Below the pieces are notes generated by a model, which searched no databases, was not told the DNA's origin, and saw only the letters and a program-made list of their open reading frames with translations. Below are positions 9,476 through 19,035 of a stretch of 64,000 nt of DNA, piece after piece; position 1 is the first letter of the stretch, and every line of letters begins with the position of its first letter. Origin of the DNA: Sinomicrobium oceani (GTDB lineage: Bacteria; Bacteroidota; Bacteroidia; Flavobacteriales; Flavobacteriaceae); NCBI RefSeq assembly GCF_900119185.1, contig NZ_FPJE01000001.1:124001-188000 (forward strand), written 5' to 3'. Made by a program: the position numbers and the translations under genes.

Positions 9476-10345
9476 ATGCAGATTATGAAACTATTACTGG
9501 TTATAAATCCCATTAGCGGAGATCAAGATAAGGAACCGTTTGTCAAAAAAATAAAAGATCACGTAAATTCCCAAGACGAATTGGATATTTTTAGAACAAA
9601 TGGTGAAAATGACCTGGAACAACTCCGGGAATATTTCCGGAAAAAGTATGACAGGGTATTGGTTATCGGCGGTGACGGAACCGTCAAACTCGTTGCCGAA
9701 GCTATGGATGATTCCCCTGTGAGTATCGGGATTATCCCGGCAGGTTCTGCGAACGGACTGGCCAGCGACCTGGGACTACCGGAATCTCCGGAGGATGCAA
9801 TTACCGTGGCCCTGGGTTCCGAAACCCGGAAGATCGACGGTGTTTACCTCAATGGGGAACTGGGGCTCCACATCAGCGATCTCGGCCTCAATGCCGAACT
9901 GATCAAGGAATACGAGAACGGTTTCTTTCGCGGTAAACTGGGGTATGCCCTGAATTCTATCCCCACTTTGTTCCAAAGTGAAGGACCCTATGATTTTACC
10001 ATACAAACGAAAAACAGAACCCGGAAGATCCGCGGGATTATGCTCGCCTTTGCCAACAGCAAAAAGTTCGGTACGGGAGCCGTAGTCAATCCGGACGGAA
10101 AAATTGATGATGGTATTTTTGAGATCCTCGTCTTTAAAAAATTGGATTTTATAGAGATTATAAAGACGCTTCAGCATACGGAACAACTATCCCGTGATTT
10201 TGTAGAGATCATTCCCGTAAAAGAAGTAAGGGTTACTACGACCAAACCGGTAGATTTTCAGGTTGACGGCGAATACTGTCAGGCCGTTTCGGAAGTCAGA
10301 GCACGGATAGCGCCCCAGAAACTGGAGATCGCTGTCGGTAAATAA
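9476..10345 (+). CDS. Diacylglycerol kinase family lipid kinase (YegS/BmrU-like)
   Basis: Soluble lipid kinase of the DAGK catalytic family, expected to phosphorylate diacylglycerol or a related lipid with ATP. Visible motifs are LLLVINPISGD at the N-terminus, VIGGDGTVKLVAEAM (the nucleotide-binding GGDGT loop), GIIPAGSANGLASDLGLP, and a C-terminal beta-sandwich ending in FQVDGEYC. About 289 residues, typical of the family. The second ATG at 9485 (MKLLLVIN) fits relatives slightly better than the first. Divergent from the App1-like phosphatase gene. Confidence 0.92.
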   Translation: MQIMKLLLVINPISGDQDKEPFVKKIKDHVNSQDELDIFRTNGENDLEQLREYFRKKYDRVLVIGGDGTVKLVAEAMDDSPVSIGIIPAGSANGLASDLGLPESPEDAITVALGSETRKIDGVYLNGELGLHISDLGLNAELIKEYENGFFRGKLGYALNSIPTLFQSEGPYDFTIQTKNRTRKIRGIMLAFANSKKFGTGAVVNPDGKIDDGIFEILVFKKLDFIEIIKTLQHTEQLSRDFVEIIPVKEVRVTTTKPVDFQVDGEYCQAVSEVRARIAPQKLEIAVGK

Positions 10346-10448
10346 TGTTTTAGGGCTACGTTTTTTAAGCATGTTACAGCAGACCTCTCATGCTATACTC
10401 CTATTTTATTCTCCCTGCCTGTTTCGGACAACTAAGTATAGCGCATAC

Positions 10449-10484
10449 AAAAGAGGAACCTCATAATGAAGCTCCTCTTCTTTA
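10449..10484 (+). terminator. Probable terminator downstream of the lipid kinase
   Basis: Hairpin of AAGAGGA...CCT with AG...CTCCTCTT around 10451-10480, a short loop and CTTT tail, about 100 bases after the kinase stop. The stem has one bulge. Confidence 0.55.
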
Positions 10485-10578
10485 GACTGTAGGCTGACGG
10501 GATGACAGTGGAACACCTGATACTACTTTTGACGTTTTTAGCCGTGATAAGGTAACAGTATTCTAAAAATTAATACGT

Positions 10579-10723
10579 TATATAACCCGTTGTGCATTAT
10601 GAATAAAAATCGTTGTTTACGCTATGTCGAACGTAGTCGAAACATCTCCTTCTGTCAGTAAAGATTCTTCAGCAGGGCTTGGATGACGTCTTTCAAACTA
10701 TAATGCACAACGGGTGTTATATA
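10579..10723. repeat. 145-bp element bounded by an imperfect terminal inverted repeat
   Basis: The left arm (10579-10600, TATATAACCCGTTGTGCATTAT) has its inverted copy at 10700-10723, identical over 15 bases (ATAATGCACAACGGG) and again over TTATATA, with a 2-base insertion between. The interior carries ATGTCGAACGTAGTCGAAACAT, a near-palindromic sequence of the kind often found in flavobacterial intergenic repeats. No open frame is inside. It lies directly against the stop codon of the AT-rich helicase gene. It could be a MITE, a boundary repeat or a large hairpin; only one copy is visible here. Confidence 0.65.
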
Positions 10724-10726
10724 TGA

Positions 10727-13492
10727 TTAGTGTAGTCTCATGGCAGCGTTTAATTTTTCAATAATTCTCGCTTCCTCATTGTGTCCGTCGGTTGATAATC
10801 TAAGTAATGGAAGACCTATTGTTTTCAAGATATGATTTTTTTTGTTGTCCCTTTCCTGTTGCAATACATTGTTATGGAATGACACCCCATCAACCTCTAT
10901 AGCCAGGACAGGGGTTTTGTCAATCTTGTTATACAACAGAAAATCGATCCTTGAATTCTTCTTTATGAATCGAATCTCATCTTCTGAGAATGGCTGAAAA
11001 TCTCGGACAAGATCTCTTAGCCTATATTCCCTCACCAGGTCAATCGATGAAAACTGGGCATTATTTAATAATATATTTTCATTCAACAACTTGTAGATAA
11101 TGATTTCTGCCGGGGATCCTTTTATGTTTCTGTTGGATGAAAAAAACGAGATAAAGACTCTATTATACTCTTTGTACAAAAGGTCGAAGACAGAACGGAT
11201 ACTGCCTTTGACTATTGTTTCATTCGGATCTGAGGTATAATGTATATAGCGTATCAGATCACCGATGTTTGTTCCGTGAGGAAGTTTCATCGACTTGGGC
11301 ATTATAACGATAAATTCTTTAACTGCCCTAGATACTGCTACATTGATAAGATTTGGATTATCTATAAATGGATTTATCTCGGCCTTTACGGTGTTGAATA
11401 TAACTACATCCTTTTCACGCCCCTGAAATTTATGTATGGTATCGGCTTCTGTTCCATTGGGTAATTGCTTTCGTAATCTGTCTGCATGGCTTCTATAGGG
11501 AGCAATAACACCGACTTCCGTGTGGTGGAATTTGCGTTTTTGGATATATTCGTCAGTTTCGTCAATCTGTTTTTGGTTGTAATTACCACTTCTTCCAGCT
11601 ACGTTTGTATAAACAATTCTAAACGGATGATTGTCCCAGGAAGTCATAATGACCAGATTATTATTGTAATACTTCTTGTTGCAAAACCCAATAATGGTAG
11701 GATGGCATCGATAATGTTCTTTTAATAATACTGACTTTATGTTATCCCCATATAGATTTTTCAGTGAGTCCAAAATATTCTTCTTTACATAATCGTATAC
11801 AGCGGAAATATTGTACTCGGCTTGGAATTGTTCCGCAGCTGCTTGACTGTGTTTATCTACAATGTGAGTAAGTTGCATGCTATCTCCCACTACAATCGCA
11901 TTTCGGCAGCATGAAAAGCATACGGCAGATTTTATGATATCTACCTGTGAAGCCTCATCTATAATCAAGTAATCAAAAAGATATCCTTTCGGAATGCTTG
12001 TGTGTAACGAGAGCGTAGAACTCAGAATTACAGGATAACGCTCTATAAATGTATCAAACTGGCTGCGATAATTTTCAATCGCAAACTCAACTTTCTCCAA
12101 ACGATTATATTTTTCGAACAAAGTGGCATTGAACACCGCTTTGGATCTCTCCACAAAATGCTTAAGATTAATTTCTTCATCGTTCGACATTAACCAGTTT
12201 TCGGTACCCGAGATTTCATTTTTTAGGTTTGCTATGTATAATTCATAGAATTTATGGTTGACATAAACAGGCAACTCTTCGCTGTACTGAATAATAGTCT
12301 TCAGGTCAAATAAACCATATTGCAGAATAAACCTTAGCTTATGGATGATGGACAACTGGCTTTCTACGTCGACGACCGATAATAAATCTTTTAATTTTAA
12401 AGTTTTGTTAGCAGTCCATTTACGGTAAAATTTCTTGTCAAGTACTGATTTTATATTCTGATCGAGTGGCTGTTCTGTTTTTATATGGCCAAACTCTATT
12501 TCAGCATCTGACAATTTTGTTTTCAGAACAGCTAATTTATTTCGGTACTGAAAACATGTGGTGAGTATAGAGTCCAGACTCCGAACTTCATTTTTCAGGT
12601 TTGTTAATCGCTCTTCCGAAACCTTAAAATCTTGATGCACTATTTGTTCTTCAAGATTATCGAAGAATAAAGCTTTGTTGTCGTTATTTCCAAGTGAAGC
12701 CACAACCATTCCATAGCCGTATTTAGCTAACTTCTCCCGTACATTGAATACTGCAGAATTATTGTTCGAGACAATTGCAACAGTTTTATTTTGTAAGATA
12801 AGATTGGCAATAACATTTAGTATAGTTTGTGTTTTTCCTGTACCCGGAGGGCCTTCTATTATACTTATACTATGGCTAAGAGTGGTCTCAACTGCCAGTT
12901 TTTGGCTCTCATTGCAGCCGAAAGGATAAATTAACCCCTCGTTTGGAGATTCCATAGAAGGATTGACGCCATCGATGTATTTGGATAGAGCTGACCTTAA
13001 ATCCAATATATCTATATCCTCAAGTGCCTTGAGTAATATCTCGGAGCTTATTTGATTTGGGTTTTTATTATCTGTCTCCTCAATTGGAATATCAAATGAT
13101 ACGTCATTATTTTCTTTCAGTATCCTTTTAAAATAATTGATGACCGATTCTGTTTGACCGACATTCTTTTTTGTATCACTGATTTCTATATCGGCATTGT
13201 TTTCAATTGGATAAGAACAATTATCGCCATTTCGAAAAATCAAATATCGACCATAGTTATCAACCGTATTATACCTCTTATTCAATTTACCATTCTCGTA
13301 TATACGCACGTCTTCACGTGTCGACACAAATGGATAGTAGCGTACTTTGTCCGTTCCATAGGTATAACTTTTTCCTTTGCTGAACGTGATAAGATATCCT
13401 CTATCTGTTTGGATGACAGATGAAACATCTCTTTTGTATTCGAACTGTGAAGATGTTTTGTTTTTCAAGTATACTATAAACGGATGGTTCAT
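10727..13492 (-). CDS. Upf1-like superfamily 1 helicase with C-terminal Vsr/DUF2726-like nuclease domain
   Basis: 921-residue protein. A beta-rich N-terminal domain of unknown role (1-110) is followed by an SF1 helicase: Q-motif region NESQKLA near 195, Walker A GPPGTGKT at 214-221, DEAS at 512-515, EHYRCHP at 592-598, TIHKFQGREKD at 685-695 and NVAVSRA at 717-723. The C-terminal 100 residues hold a PD-(D/E)XK-type nuclease pattern (RIDFLLY with D850, then AIEVDG with E866 and D868), as in DUF2726/Vsr-like endonucleases. COG1112-type helicase plus nuclease architectures occur in anti-phage systems such as Mokosh type II, though that one uses a PLD nuclease. The gene is clearly AT-richer than its neighbours, stands alone and lies between an inverted repeat and a tRNA-Ser, which suggests horizontal transfer. 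A defence role is inference. Confidence 0.85.
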   Translation of the reverse strand: MNHPFIVYLKNKTSSQFEYKRDVSSVIQTDRGYLITFSKGKSYTYGTDKVRYYPFVSTREDVRIYENGKLNKRYNTVDNYGRYLIFRNGDNCSYPIENNADIEISDTKKNVGQTESVINYFKRILKENNDVSFDIPIEETDNKNPNQISSEILLKALEDIDILDLRSALSKYIDGVNPSMESPNEGLIYPFGCNESQKLAVETTLSHSISIIEGPPGTGKTQTILNVIANLILQNKTVAIVSNNNSAVFNVREKLAKYGYGMVVASLGNNDNKALFFDNLEEQIVHQDFKVSEERLTNLKNEVRSLDSILTTCFQYRNKLAVLKTKLSDAEIEFGHIKTEQPLDQNIKSVLDKKFYRKWTANKTLKLKDLLSVVDVESQLSIIHKLRFILQYGLFDLKTIIQYSEELPVYVNHKFYELYIANLKNEISGTENWLMSNDEEINLKHFVERSKAVFNATLFEKYNRLEKVEFAIENYRSQFDTFIERYPVILSSTLSLHTSIPKGYLFDYLIIDEASQVDIIKSAVCFSCCRNAIVVGDSMQLTHIVDKHSQAAAEQFQAEYNISAVYDYVKKNILDSLKNLYGDNIKSVLLKEHYRCHPTIIGFCNKKYYNNNLVIMTSWDNHPFRIVYTNVAGRSGNYNQKQIDETDEYIQKRKFHHTEVGVIAPYRSHADRLRKQLPNGTEADTIHKFQGREKDVVIFNTVKAEINPFIDNPNLINVAVSRAVKEFIVIMPKSMKLPHGTNIGDLIRYIHYTSDPNETIVKGSIRSVFDLLYKEYNRVFISFFSSNRNIKGSPAEIIIYKLLNENILLNNAQFSSIDLVREYRLRDLVRDFQPFSEDEIRFIKKNSRIDFLLYNKIDKTPVLAIEVDGVSFHNNVLQQERDNKKNHILKTIGLPLLRLSTDGHNEEARIIEKLNAAMRLH

Positions 13493-13650
13493 CGGAATCC
13501 GAATATAAGCATTTTGATCTACATAGGTGTTTTAGCAAGTTATTAATCCCCCCGGAGAAGCATTGCACAAAAATAGTGTATTGGGATTAGCTGTATCTCC
13601 TATTTCCCAAACACATTACCGCAGCTATCCCTTGTGAGATAGGTTGTAAA

Positions 13651-13765
13651 GCAATGAATGCGATTCGCTACACTCCCTTATAATTTCTGTTTGTGATTAT
13701 TGCTCAAACAAACTTGGCATATCCACAAACAAAAATACCCCGACTGATGTCGGGGCATTCATTGC
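13651..13765. repeat. Short inverted repeat beside tRNA-Ser
   Basis: GCAATGAATGC at 13651-13661 recurs as its exact reverse complement at 13755-13765, the latter directly abutting the encoded CCA end of the tRNA. The 11-bp arms bracket the tRNA terminator. Possibly debris of an attachment site; chance cannot be excluded at this length. Confidence 0.35.
13731..13755 (-). terminator. Terminator of tRNA-Ser
   Basis: Seven-bp GC-rich stem (CCCCGAC at 13738-13744 with GTCGGGG at 13749-13755), 4-nt loop, followed on the minus strand by ATTTTT. It lies 12 bases past the CCA end. Confidence 0.85.
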
Positions 13766-13767
13766 CT

Positions 13768-13855
13768 TGGCGGAGAAAGAGGGATTCGAACCCCCGGAGG
13801 TGTGACCCTCAACGGTTTTCAAGACCGCCGCATTCGACCACTCTGCCATTTCTCC
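13768..13855 (-). tRNA. tRNA-Ser (anticodon TGA), CCA encoded
   Basis: On the minus strand the gene begins GGAGAAATGGCAGAGTGG and has the anticodon loop CTTGAAA with anticodon TGA. It has the long variable arm of a class II serine tRNA (TTGAGGGTCACACCTC region), a GGTTCGAATCC T-arm and an acceptor stem GGAGAAA/TTTCTCC. Discriminator G is at 13771 and CCA at 13768-13770. Confidence 0.97.
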
Positions 13856-14333
13856 TAAGCGGATGCAAATATAGAAAGCTTTTTCATTTTGCCAAAACAT
13901 TTTTTTGGCTTTTTATTTCGGCTTCGGTATTACTTTGATACTGAGATTTTATTCACGCTCCACTCAGGCAAACCATACGCTTTCTGCATCCCGAAAAAAC
14001 AAAGTATCACAATTTTTTCTGCGTCAACAAAAAACCATTTTTGATATGATTTCGTATATAAAGTCTGAAACATGCAAAAACATCTTTTTTTTAACCAACT
14101 GATCCTAATATTTATCAAATTATGACATCAACAACTTTTCAGATAGCAACATCCTTTATAAGACACTAAAAAACAATATAATACAAACCAACCACAAATT
14201 CACTTAAAAATTCACTATTGAGCTATTGCCTATTGTTATTTGTCGAAAAATTATAGATTTTAAGAAAAAAATAACAATATTTATACAAATCGGATGTTAA
14301 ACAAAAATAAAATTAACTCTAAATCTTCAATTA
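13856..14333. other. AT-rich intergenic region between tRNA-Ser and susC
   Basis: 478 bases with no credible gene; two open frames of about 60 codons look non-protein-like. It must carry the promoters of tRNA-Ser (minus) and susC (plus). The last 200 bases are very AT-rich and contain no clean TAnnTTTG box that I would defend. Confidence 0.5.
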
Positions 14334-17300
14334 ATGTTCAACAAAGCTTCAGTACTTGTGCTATTTACGCTCCTGTTATCGGCTCCGTCCGTATGGGCAC
14401 AAGACAAGACCATTACAGGAACAGTGACCAGTGCCGTTGACGGACTTCCCCTCCCCGGTGTGAATGTGGTACTCAAGGGAACGAGTAACGGTACATCCAC
14501 CGATTTTGATGGTAATTACACCATAAACCAGATTCCGGAAAACGGTGTACTGGTATTTTCGACCCTCGGATATACGACCAAAGAAGTACCGGTGGGCGCA
14601 AATACCACAATAGATACCGCTCTGGAAGAAAGTACGGAACAACTCAGTGAAGTTGTTGTAACCGCACTGGGTATCAATAAAGAACGAAAAAAACTGGGTT
14701 ATGCGGTAACCGAAGTGGACAGTGATGACTTTAATAAGGCCCGGGAAGTCAACGTAGCCAACTCTCTGAGCGGGCGTGTTGCCGGTCTGGTCGTCAAAGG
14801 AACCAGCAGTGGTCCCGGCGGGACAGCCAAAGTAACGCTCCGGGGACTGCCGAGTATCAGTGGTACGGGGTCTCCACTATATGTTATAGATGGTATTCCC
14901 ATGGACAATACCCAAAGAGGAGGGGCCGGGGAATACGGTGGTGGCGACAACGGTGACGGTATCGGGAACCTCAACCCTGACGACATCGAAAAAATGACCG
15001 TACTCAAAGGTCAGTCTGCTTCCGCACTGTACGGTGCAAGAGCCTCAAACGGTGTTATCCTCATCACTACCAAGAAAGGAAAAAAAGGAGATGACTGGGC
15101 CTTGAACTACACACTGAACATGATGATGGAAAACCCGGTGGATCTCACCGATTTCCAGAAGGTATACGGGCAGGGTACCGGAGGTGCGAAACCCACCACG
15201 GCAGCCAATGCACGTACAACGGCCAGATTTGCCTGGGGAGGACGACTGGATGGCAGCAATGTTATCGGTTATGATGGAAACCAGTACACCTATGCCCCTA
15301 CCAACAACAATTACCTGAGCTTTTACAGAACCGGAACCAATATCACCAACAGCGTGTCTGTTTCCAAAGGGACGGAAAACGGGTCTTTCAGGCTGTCCAT
15401 GTCCAACCTGACTTCCGAATCCATAGTCCCCAGCAGTGACATAAAACGAAATACCATCACTCTGAATGCCGATCAGAACATTACAGACAAACTCAATATA
15501 TCCGCAATGGTGAATTACATCGATCAGCGATCGGACAATATTCCCTTTTTGAGTGACGGCCCAAAAAACCCGAATAACTTCCTGTTTCTGGCGCCCAATG
15601 TCAACCATAACATATATGCTCCGGGATACGATACTGTAACCGGGAATGAGATTGTTTTCAGCGATGATGCCTATGTCACCAACCCGTACTTTATTATCAA
15701 CCAGGGTGTGAATGACCTTACCCGAAAACGTACCATTTCCGTACTCAGTACAAAATATAGTTTTACCCCGGAGATCTATGCTATGGTACGTCTCGGAAAC
15801 GACGTGTCCAACGATAAGTTTTTCAGTGTAGATCCTACCGGGCTCGCCTATACCAACGAAATGGCGGGTAACCTCAATGCCAAAGGACAATCCGAACGTT
15901 CCGAACTCAATATAGACGGTATTTTTGGTGCTACCGTTAAATTATCCGAAGACTTCGAACTGGATGCACTGGCCGGGGCCAATCTCAGAAAAAACAAATT
16001 CGAACTGGTCAGTGTCGGCGGGACCGAGTTTGTACTTCCTTATCTCTACTCTCCTACCAATGTGAAAAATTTCAGTAGGGATTACCAGTACAACGAGAGA
16101 GAAGTACATTCCGCATACTATTCCCTGGGGATGGGCTATAAAGACTTCCTTACCCTGACCACCACGGGACGCTATGATGTATATTCCACCTTATCCGCAC
16201 CACAGCAATCGGACAACAGCCTGTTTTCTCCTTCTGTAACCGGTGCCTTTATTTTCAGTGAACTTTTAAATTCGGAAACCTTGAGTTTCGGAAAACTGCG
16301 GGCCTCGTATGCCGTAACCAGTGGTGAACCATCGGAACCATACCAGAACCAGTTCTATTATACTTCCGGTAACTCTTATGCCGGCGTTCCTACAGGATCC
16401 TCACCTCTGCAATTGCCTAATGCCAATCTGAAACCTTTTACGACCAGTGAAATGGAATTTGGTCTGGAGCTTAATTTTTTCAGTAACCGGCTTACTTTCG
16501 ATATCGCCTATTTCGATAAAAAGACGCATGATGAAATCCTGCAGACCAATCTGAGTATTACCTCCGGATTCAACAAGGGCTGGGTCGCTACGGGATCTAC
16601 ACAGAACAAGGGATTGGAGGTTCTTGTTACCGGGATGCCCGTAAGGAATGAAAATTTCACCTGGCAGACTTCCGTTAACCTGACTTCCGTCAAAAACAAG
16701 GTTTTACAAACAGACAATGACAATAACCCCATAACACTCGGACAGAACAGAGCTACCCTCGGAAATGCGGTAACCGCTTATGTCGTGGGCAAATCGGGAC
16801 CTCAGATCATGGCTTACGACTATGCCTATGACGCTAACGGAAATATCGAAGTGGACGGCGCAGGGCTTCCAGTCCGAGGTGAGCTGACTACCTGGGGAAG
16901 TGTCCTTCCCAACCTGTACGGGGGATGGAATAACGAATTCAGGTATAAGAATTTTAACCTTTCCTTTCTGATCGATTACAATTTCGGGAATAAAGTCTTG
17001 TCGGCGACAGAATATTACTCCCAGTTCCGGGGTCTCAATAAAAGCACGCTGGCAGGACGCGAAAACGGTATTACCACCAACGGTATCACCGCATCAGCCG
17101 AAAGTTATTATCAGGCGCTGGTACAGAATGTTACCAAGACCAGTGTGGTGGACGGAGATTTTATCAAACTCCGGCAACTGTCTATCGGGTACACCTTCCC
17201 GGAGAAAGCTTTCGAAAAAATGCCGGTTCTCAAAGGCGTTAATATTTCACTCGTGGCACGAAATCTCTTTTTCCTGATGCGAAAAGCAGATAACATCGAC

Positions 17301-17405
17301 CCCGAATCCAATTTCGGATCTACGATCAGCTATACCGGTATCGAAGGGACAAGCCTTCCTTCCACCCGTTCCATAGGTATGAACATCAACTTTAAACTTA
17401 ACTGA
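14334..17405 (+). CDS. SusC/RagA family TonB-linked outer membrane receptor
   Basis: 1023-residue outer membrane importer that forms the TonB-dependent channel under a SusD lid. Signal peptide at 1-22 (cut after SVWAQ), CarboxypepD_reg-like domain at about 25-105 (TGTVTSAVDGLPLPGVNVVL), TonB-box-like LSEVVVTALG, then the plug with LSGRVAGLVVKG and LYVIDGIPMDN, and a C-terminal beta-barrel ending in NINFKLN. No N-terminal STN domain is present, so it is not of the FecR/sigma transducing type. The susD gene starts 2 bases after its stop. No glycosidase, sulfatase or peptidase gene accompanies the pair, so the nutrient is unknown. Confidence 0.96.
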   Translation: MFNKASVLVLFTLLLSAPSVWAQDKTITGTVTSAVDGLPLPGVNVVLKGTSNGTSTDFDGNYTINQIPENGVLVFSTLGYTTKEVPVGANTTIDTALEESTEQLSEVVVTALGINKERKKLGYAVTEVDSDDFNKAREVNVANSLSGRVAGLVVKGTSSGPGGTAKVTLRGLPSISGTGSPLYVIDGIPMDNTQRGGAGEYGGGDNGDGIGNLNPDDIEKMTVLKGQSASALYGARASNGVILITTKKGKKGDDWALNYTLNMMMENPVDLTDFQKVYGQGTGGAKPTTAANARTTARFAWGGRLDGSNVIGYDGNQYTYAPTNNNYLSFYRTGTNITNSVSVSKGTENGSFRLSMSNLTSESIVPSSDIKRNTITLNADQNITDKLNISAMVNYIDQRSDNIPFLSDGPKNPNNFLFLAPNVNHNIYAPGYDTVTGNEIVFSDDAYVTNPYFIINQGVNDLTRKRTISVLSTKYSFTPEIYAMVRLGNDVSNDKFFSVDPTGLAYTNEMAGNLNAKGQSERSELNIDGIFGATVKLSEDFELDALAGANLRKNKFELVSVGGTEFVLPYLYSPTNVKNFSRDYQYNEREVHSAYYSLGMGYKDFLTLTTTGRYDVYSTLSAPQQSDNSLFSPSVTGAFIFSELLNSETLSFGKLRASYAVTSGEPSEPYQNQFYYTSGNSYAGVPTGSSPLQLPNANLKPFTTSEMEFGLELNFFSNRLTFDIAYFDKKTHDEILQTNLSITSGFNKGWVATGSTQNKGLEVLVTGMPVRNENFTWQTSVNLTSVKNKVLQTDNDNNPITLGQNRATLGNAVTAYVVGKSGPQIMAYDYAYDANGNIEVDGAGLPVRGELTTWGSVLPNLYGGWNNEFRYKNFNLSFLIDYNFGNKVLSATEYYSQFRGLNKSTLAGRENGITTNGITASAESYYQALVQNVTKTSVVDGDFIKLRQLSIGYTFPEKAFEKMPVLKGVNISLVARNLFFLMRKADNIDPESNFGSTISYTGIEGTSLPSTRSIGMNINFKLN

Positions 17406-17407
17406 TC

Positions 17408-19012
17408 ATGAAAAAACACATCCATATATTTTTCGTCATAACGCTCCTGTCCCTTACGGCATGCGACAGTGATTTTGCCGACGTCAATACCGATCCCAAT
17501 AATGCCGACAAGGAACTTTTCGATCCTAACCTCATACTCCCGACCGTATCCTATAATTATGGAAATCTGACTACCGGGTATACCGGCCCCATCCTTTTTC
17601 AGAGCATGTGGGTCCAGGTTATGGCATCGACTTCTACAGGAGAAGCCAACTATTATTCCAATGCCGACAAATACGTAATGTCCGGCAGTACCAATTCTTA
17701 CATACAGGGAGCCTGGAACCAGGGATACGAAGCGGCTTCGCGAATAGCACAGATGCAATCTCTTGCCGAAGAAAAAGGCATGCCCAACCTGATTGCCGTA
17801 GGAGATATCATGAAGGTATTGTGCCTCTCCTATGTATCGGATATTTACGGAGATATCCCCTATAGTGAGGCATTAAATGCGGAAGGAGGAACGACCCGTC
17901 CTGCTTATGACAGGCAGCAGGACCTCTACCCCGTAATGCTGTCCGACCTGGAAGCTGCCATACTGGCCATCGATCCTTCACAGGATGACATTACCAATGA
18001 TGTGTTTTATGACGGAGATCTCGATCAGTGGAAGAAATTCGGATATTCCCTCATGCTCAAATTAGCCATGAGGCTCGTCAATGTAAATCCCGTTTTATCC
18101 GTAGAATACGCTAATAAGGCAATAGCAGGAGGTGTTTTCGAATCGGCAAACGATGAGGCCGTGCTCCCTTCCGACGAAACAAACGGCTATTCCAACAGTA
18201 ATGCCAATGCATTGCGAATTGTAGGTGACCTTTACGAAGTACGATGGTCCAAAACCATGATCGATTATCTTCAGGCAACGGATGACCCGAGACTTGCCGT
18301 AGTTGCGGAAATTCCCGAGGCCGGTCTGAAGGCCAATACGGATATCTCTCTCGAAGGGGATAACACTCCCGCTCAGCAACAAGGCATGCCCAATGGTTAT
18401 GACATGAAGGGCGGAGCTACCGATATTTCCAACGAACCCGATTATCCCGGGGGCACCGGGTCCGGTGATGACATCACTCCCATAGGCGCGTACTCCAGGC
18501 CCACCGCCATTTACAGAAATCGCGATGCAACCATATTTGTACTGACCTATGCCGAAGTACAGCTTCTCCTTGCGGATGCCGCAATACGGGGCGGATACAA
18601 CACCACACTCACCGCTGCGGAATACTATGCCAACGGAGTTACCGGCGCCATGCAAGCCCTGAATAAATTCAACGGTTTGCAGGTCTCTTCCGAAGATATT
18701 TCCGAATATGCCTCAGCAAATCCGCTGGACATCAGCAGTGATGACAATGCACTGAAAATGATCAACGAACAGCTCTGGGCCACTACAGGTTTGCTGGCCA
18801 ATTATAACGAAGCCTGGAACAACTGGAAAAGATCGGGATACCCGGAATTGACGCCTGTCAATTATACCGGGAATTTCTCGAACGGTATGATCCCCGTAAG
18901 GCAGCCCTATCCCAGTACGGAAAGTACCACAAACCCGGAGAACCTGCAACAGGCGATCACCAACATGGGAGGTGACACCTGGAATACCAGGGTGTGGTGG
19001 AATGCGGAATAA
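17408..19012 (+). CDS. SusD/RagB family outer membrane lipoprotein
   Basis: 534-residue surface lipoprotein; lipobox LTAC places the lipidated Cys at residue 19. It follows susC with only a 2-base gap and would cap the SusC barrel to deliver the nutrient. The sequence has the SusD-like features of the second SusD subfamily (NTDPNNAD near the N-terminus, TPR-like helices with YGDIPYSEALN, ILTYAEVQLLLADAA). The ligand cannot be deduced: the locus carries no degradative enzymes. Confidence 0.95.
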   Translation: MKKHIHIFFVITLLSLTACDSDFADVNTDPNNADKELFDPNLILPTVSYNYGNLTTGYTGPILFQSMWVQVMASTSTGEANYYSNADKYVMSGSTNSYIQGAWNQGYEAASRIAQMQSLAEEKGMPNLIAVGDIMKVLCLSYVSDIYGDIPYSEALNAEGGTTRPAYDRQQDLYPVMLSDLEAAILAIDPSQDDITNDVFYDGDLDQWKKFGYSLMLKLAMRLVNVNPVLSVEYANKAIAGGVFESANDEAVLPSDETNGYSNSNANALRIVGDLYEVRWSKTMIDYLQATDDPRLAVVAEIPEAGLKANTDISLEGDNTPAQQQGMPNGYDMKGGATDISNEPDYPGGTGSGDDITPIGAYSRPTAIYRNRDATIFVLTYAEVQLLLADAAIRGGYNTTLTAAEYYANGVTGAMQALNKFNGLQVSSEDISEYASANPLDISSDDNALKMINEQLWATTGLLANYNEAWNNWKRSGYPELTPVNYTGNFSNGMIPVRQPYPSTESTTNPENLQQAITNMGGDTWNTRVWWNAE

Positions 19013-19035
19013 CTAAAAAAGTATCATATAAAAAT

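Noticed and set aside
13905-14118. Two small opposite open frames in the gap before susC
   Set aside because: About 60 codons each in AT-rich DNA; composition and sequence do not look protein-like.
15045-15890. Minus-strand open frame of 281 codons inside susC
   Set aside because: Antisense to the barrel-coding part of susC.
959-19012. GH95 and SusCD as one polysaccharide utilisation locus
   Set aside because: They are separated by eleven kilobases of unrelated genes, different strands and a tRNA.
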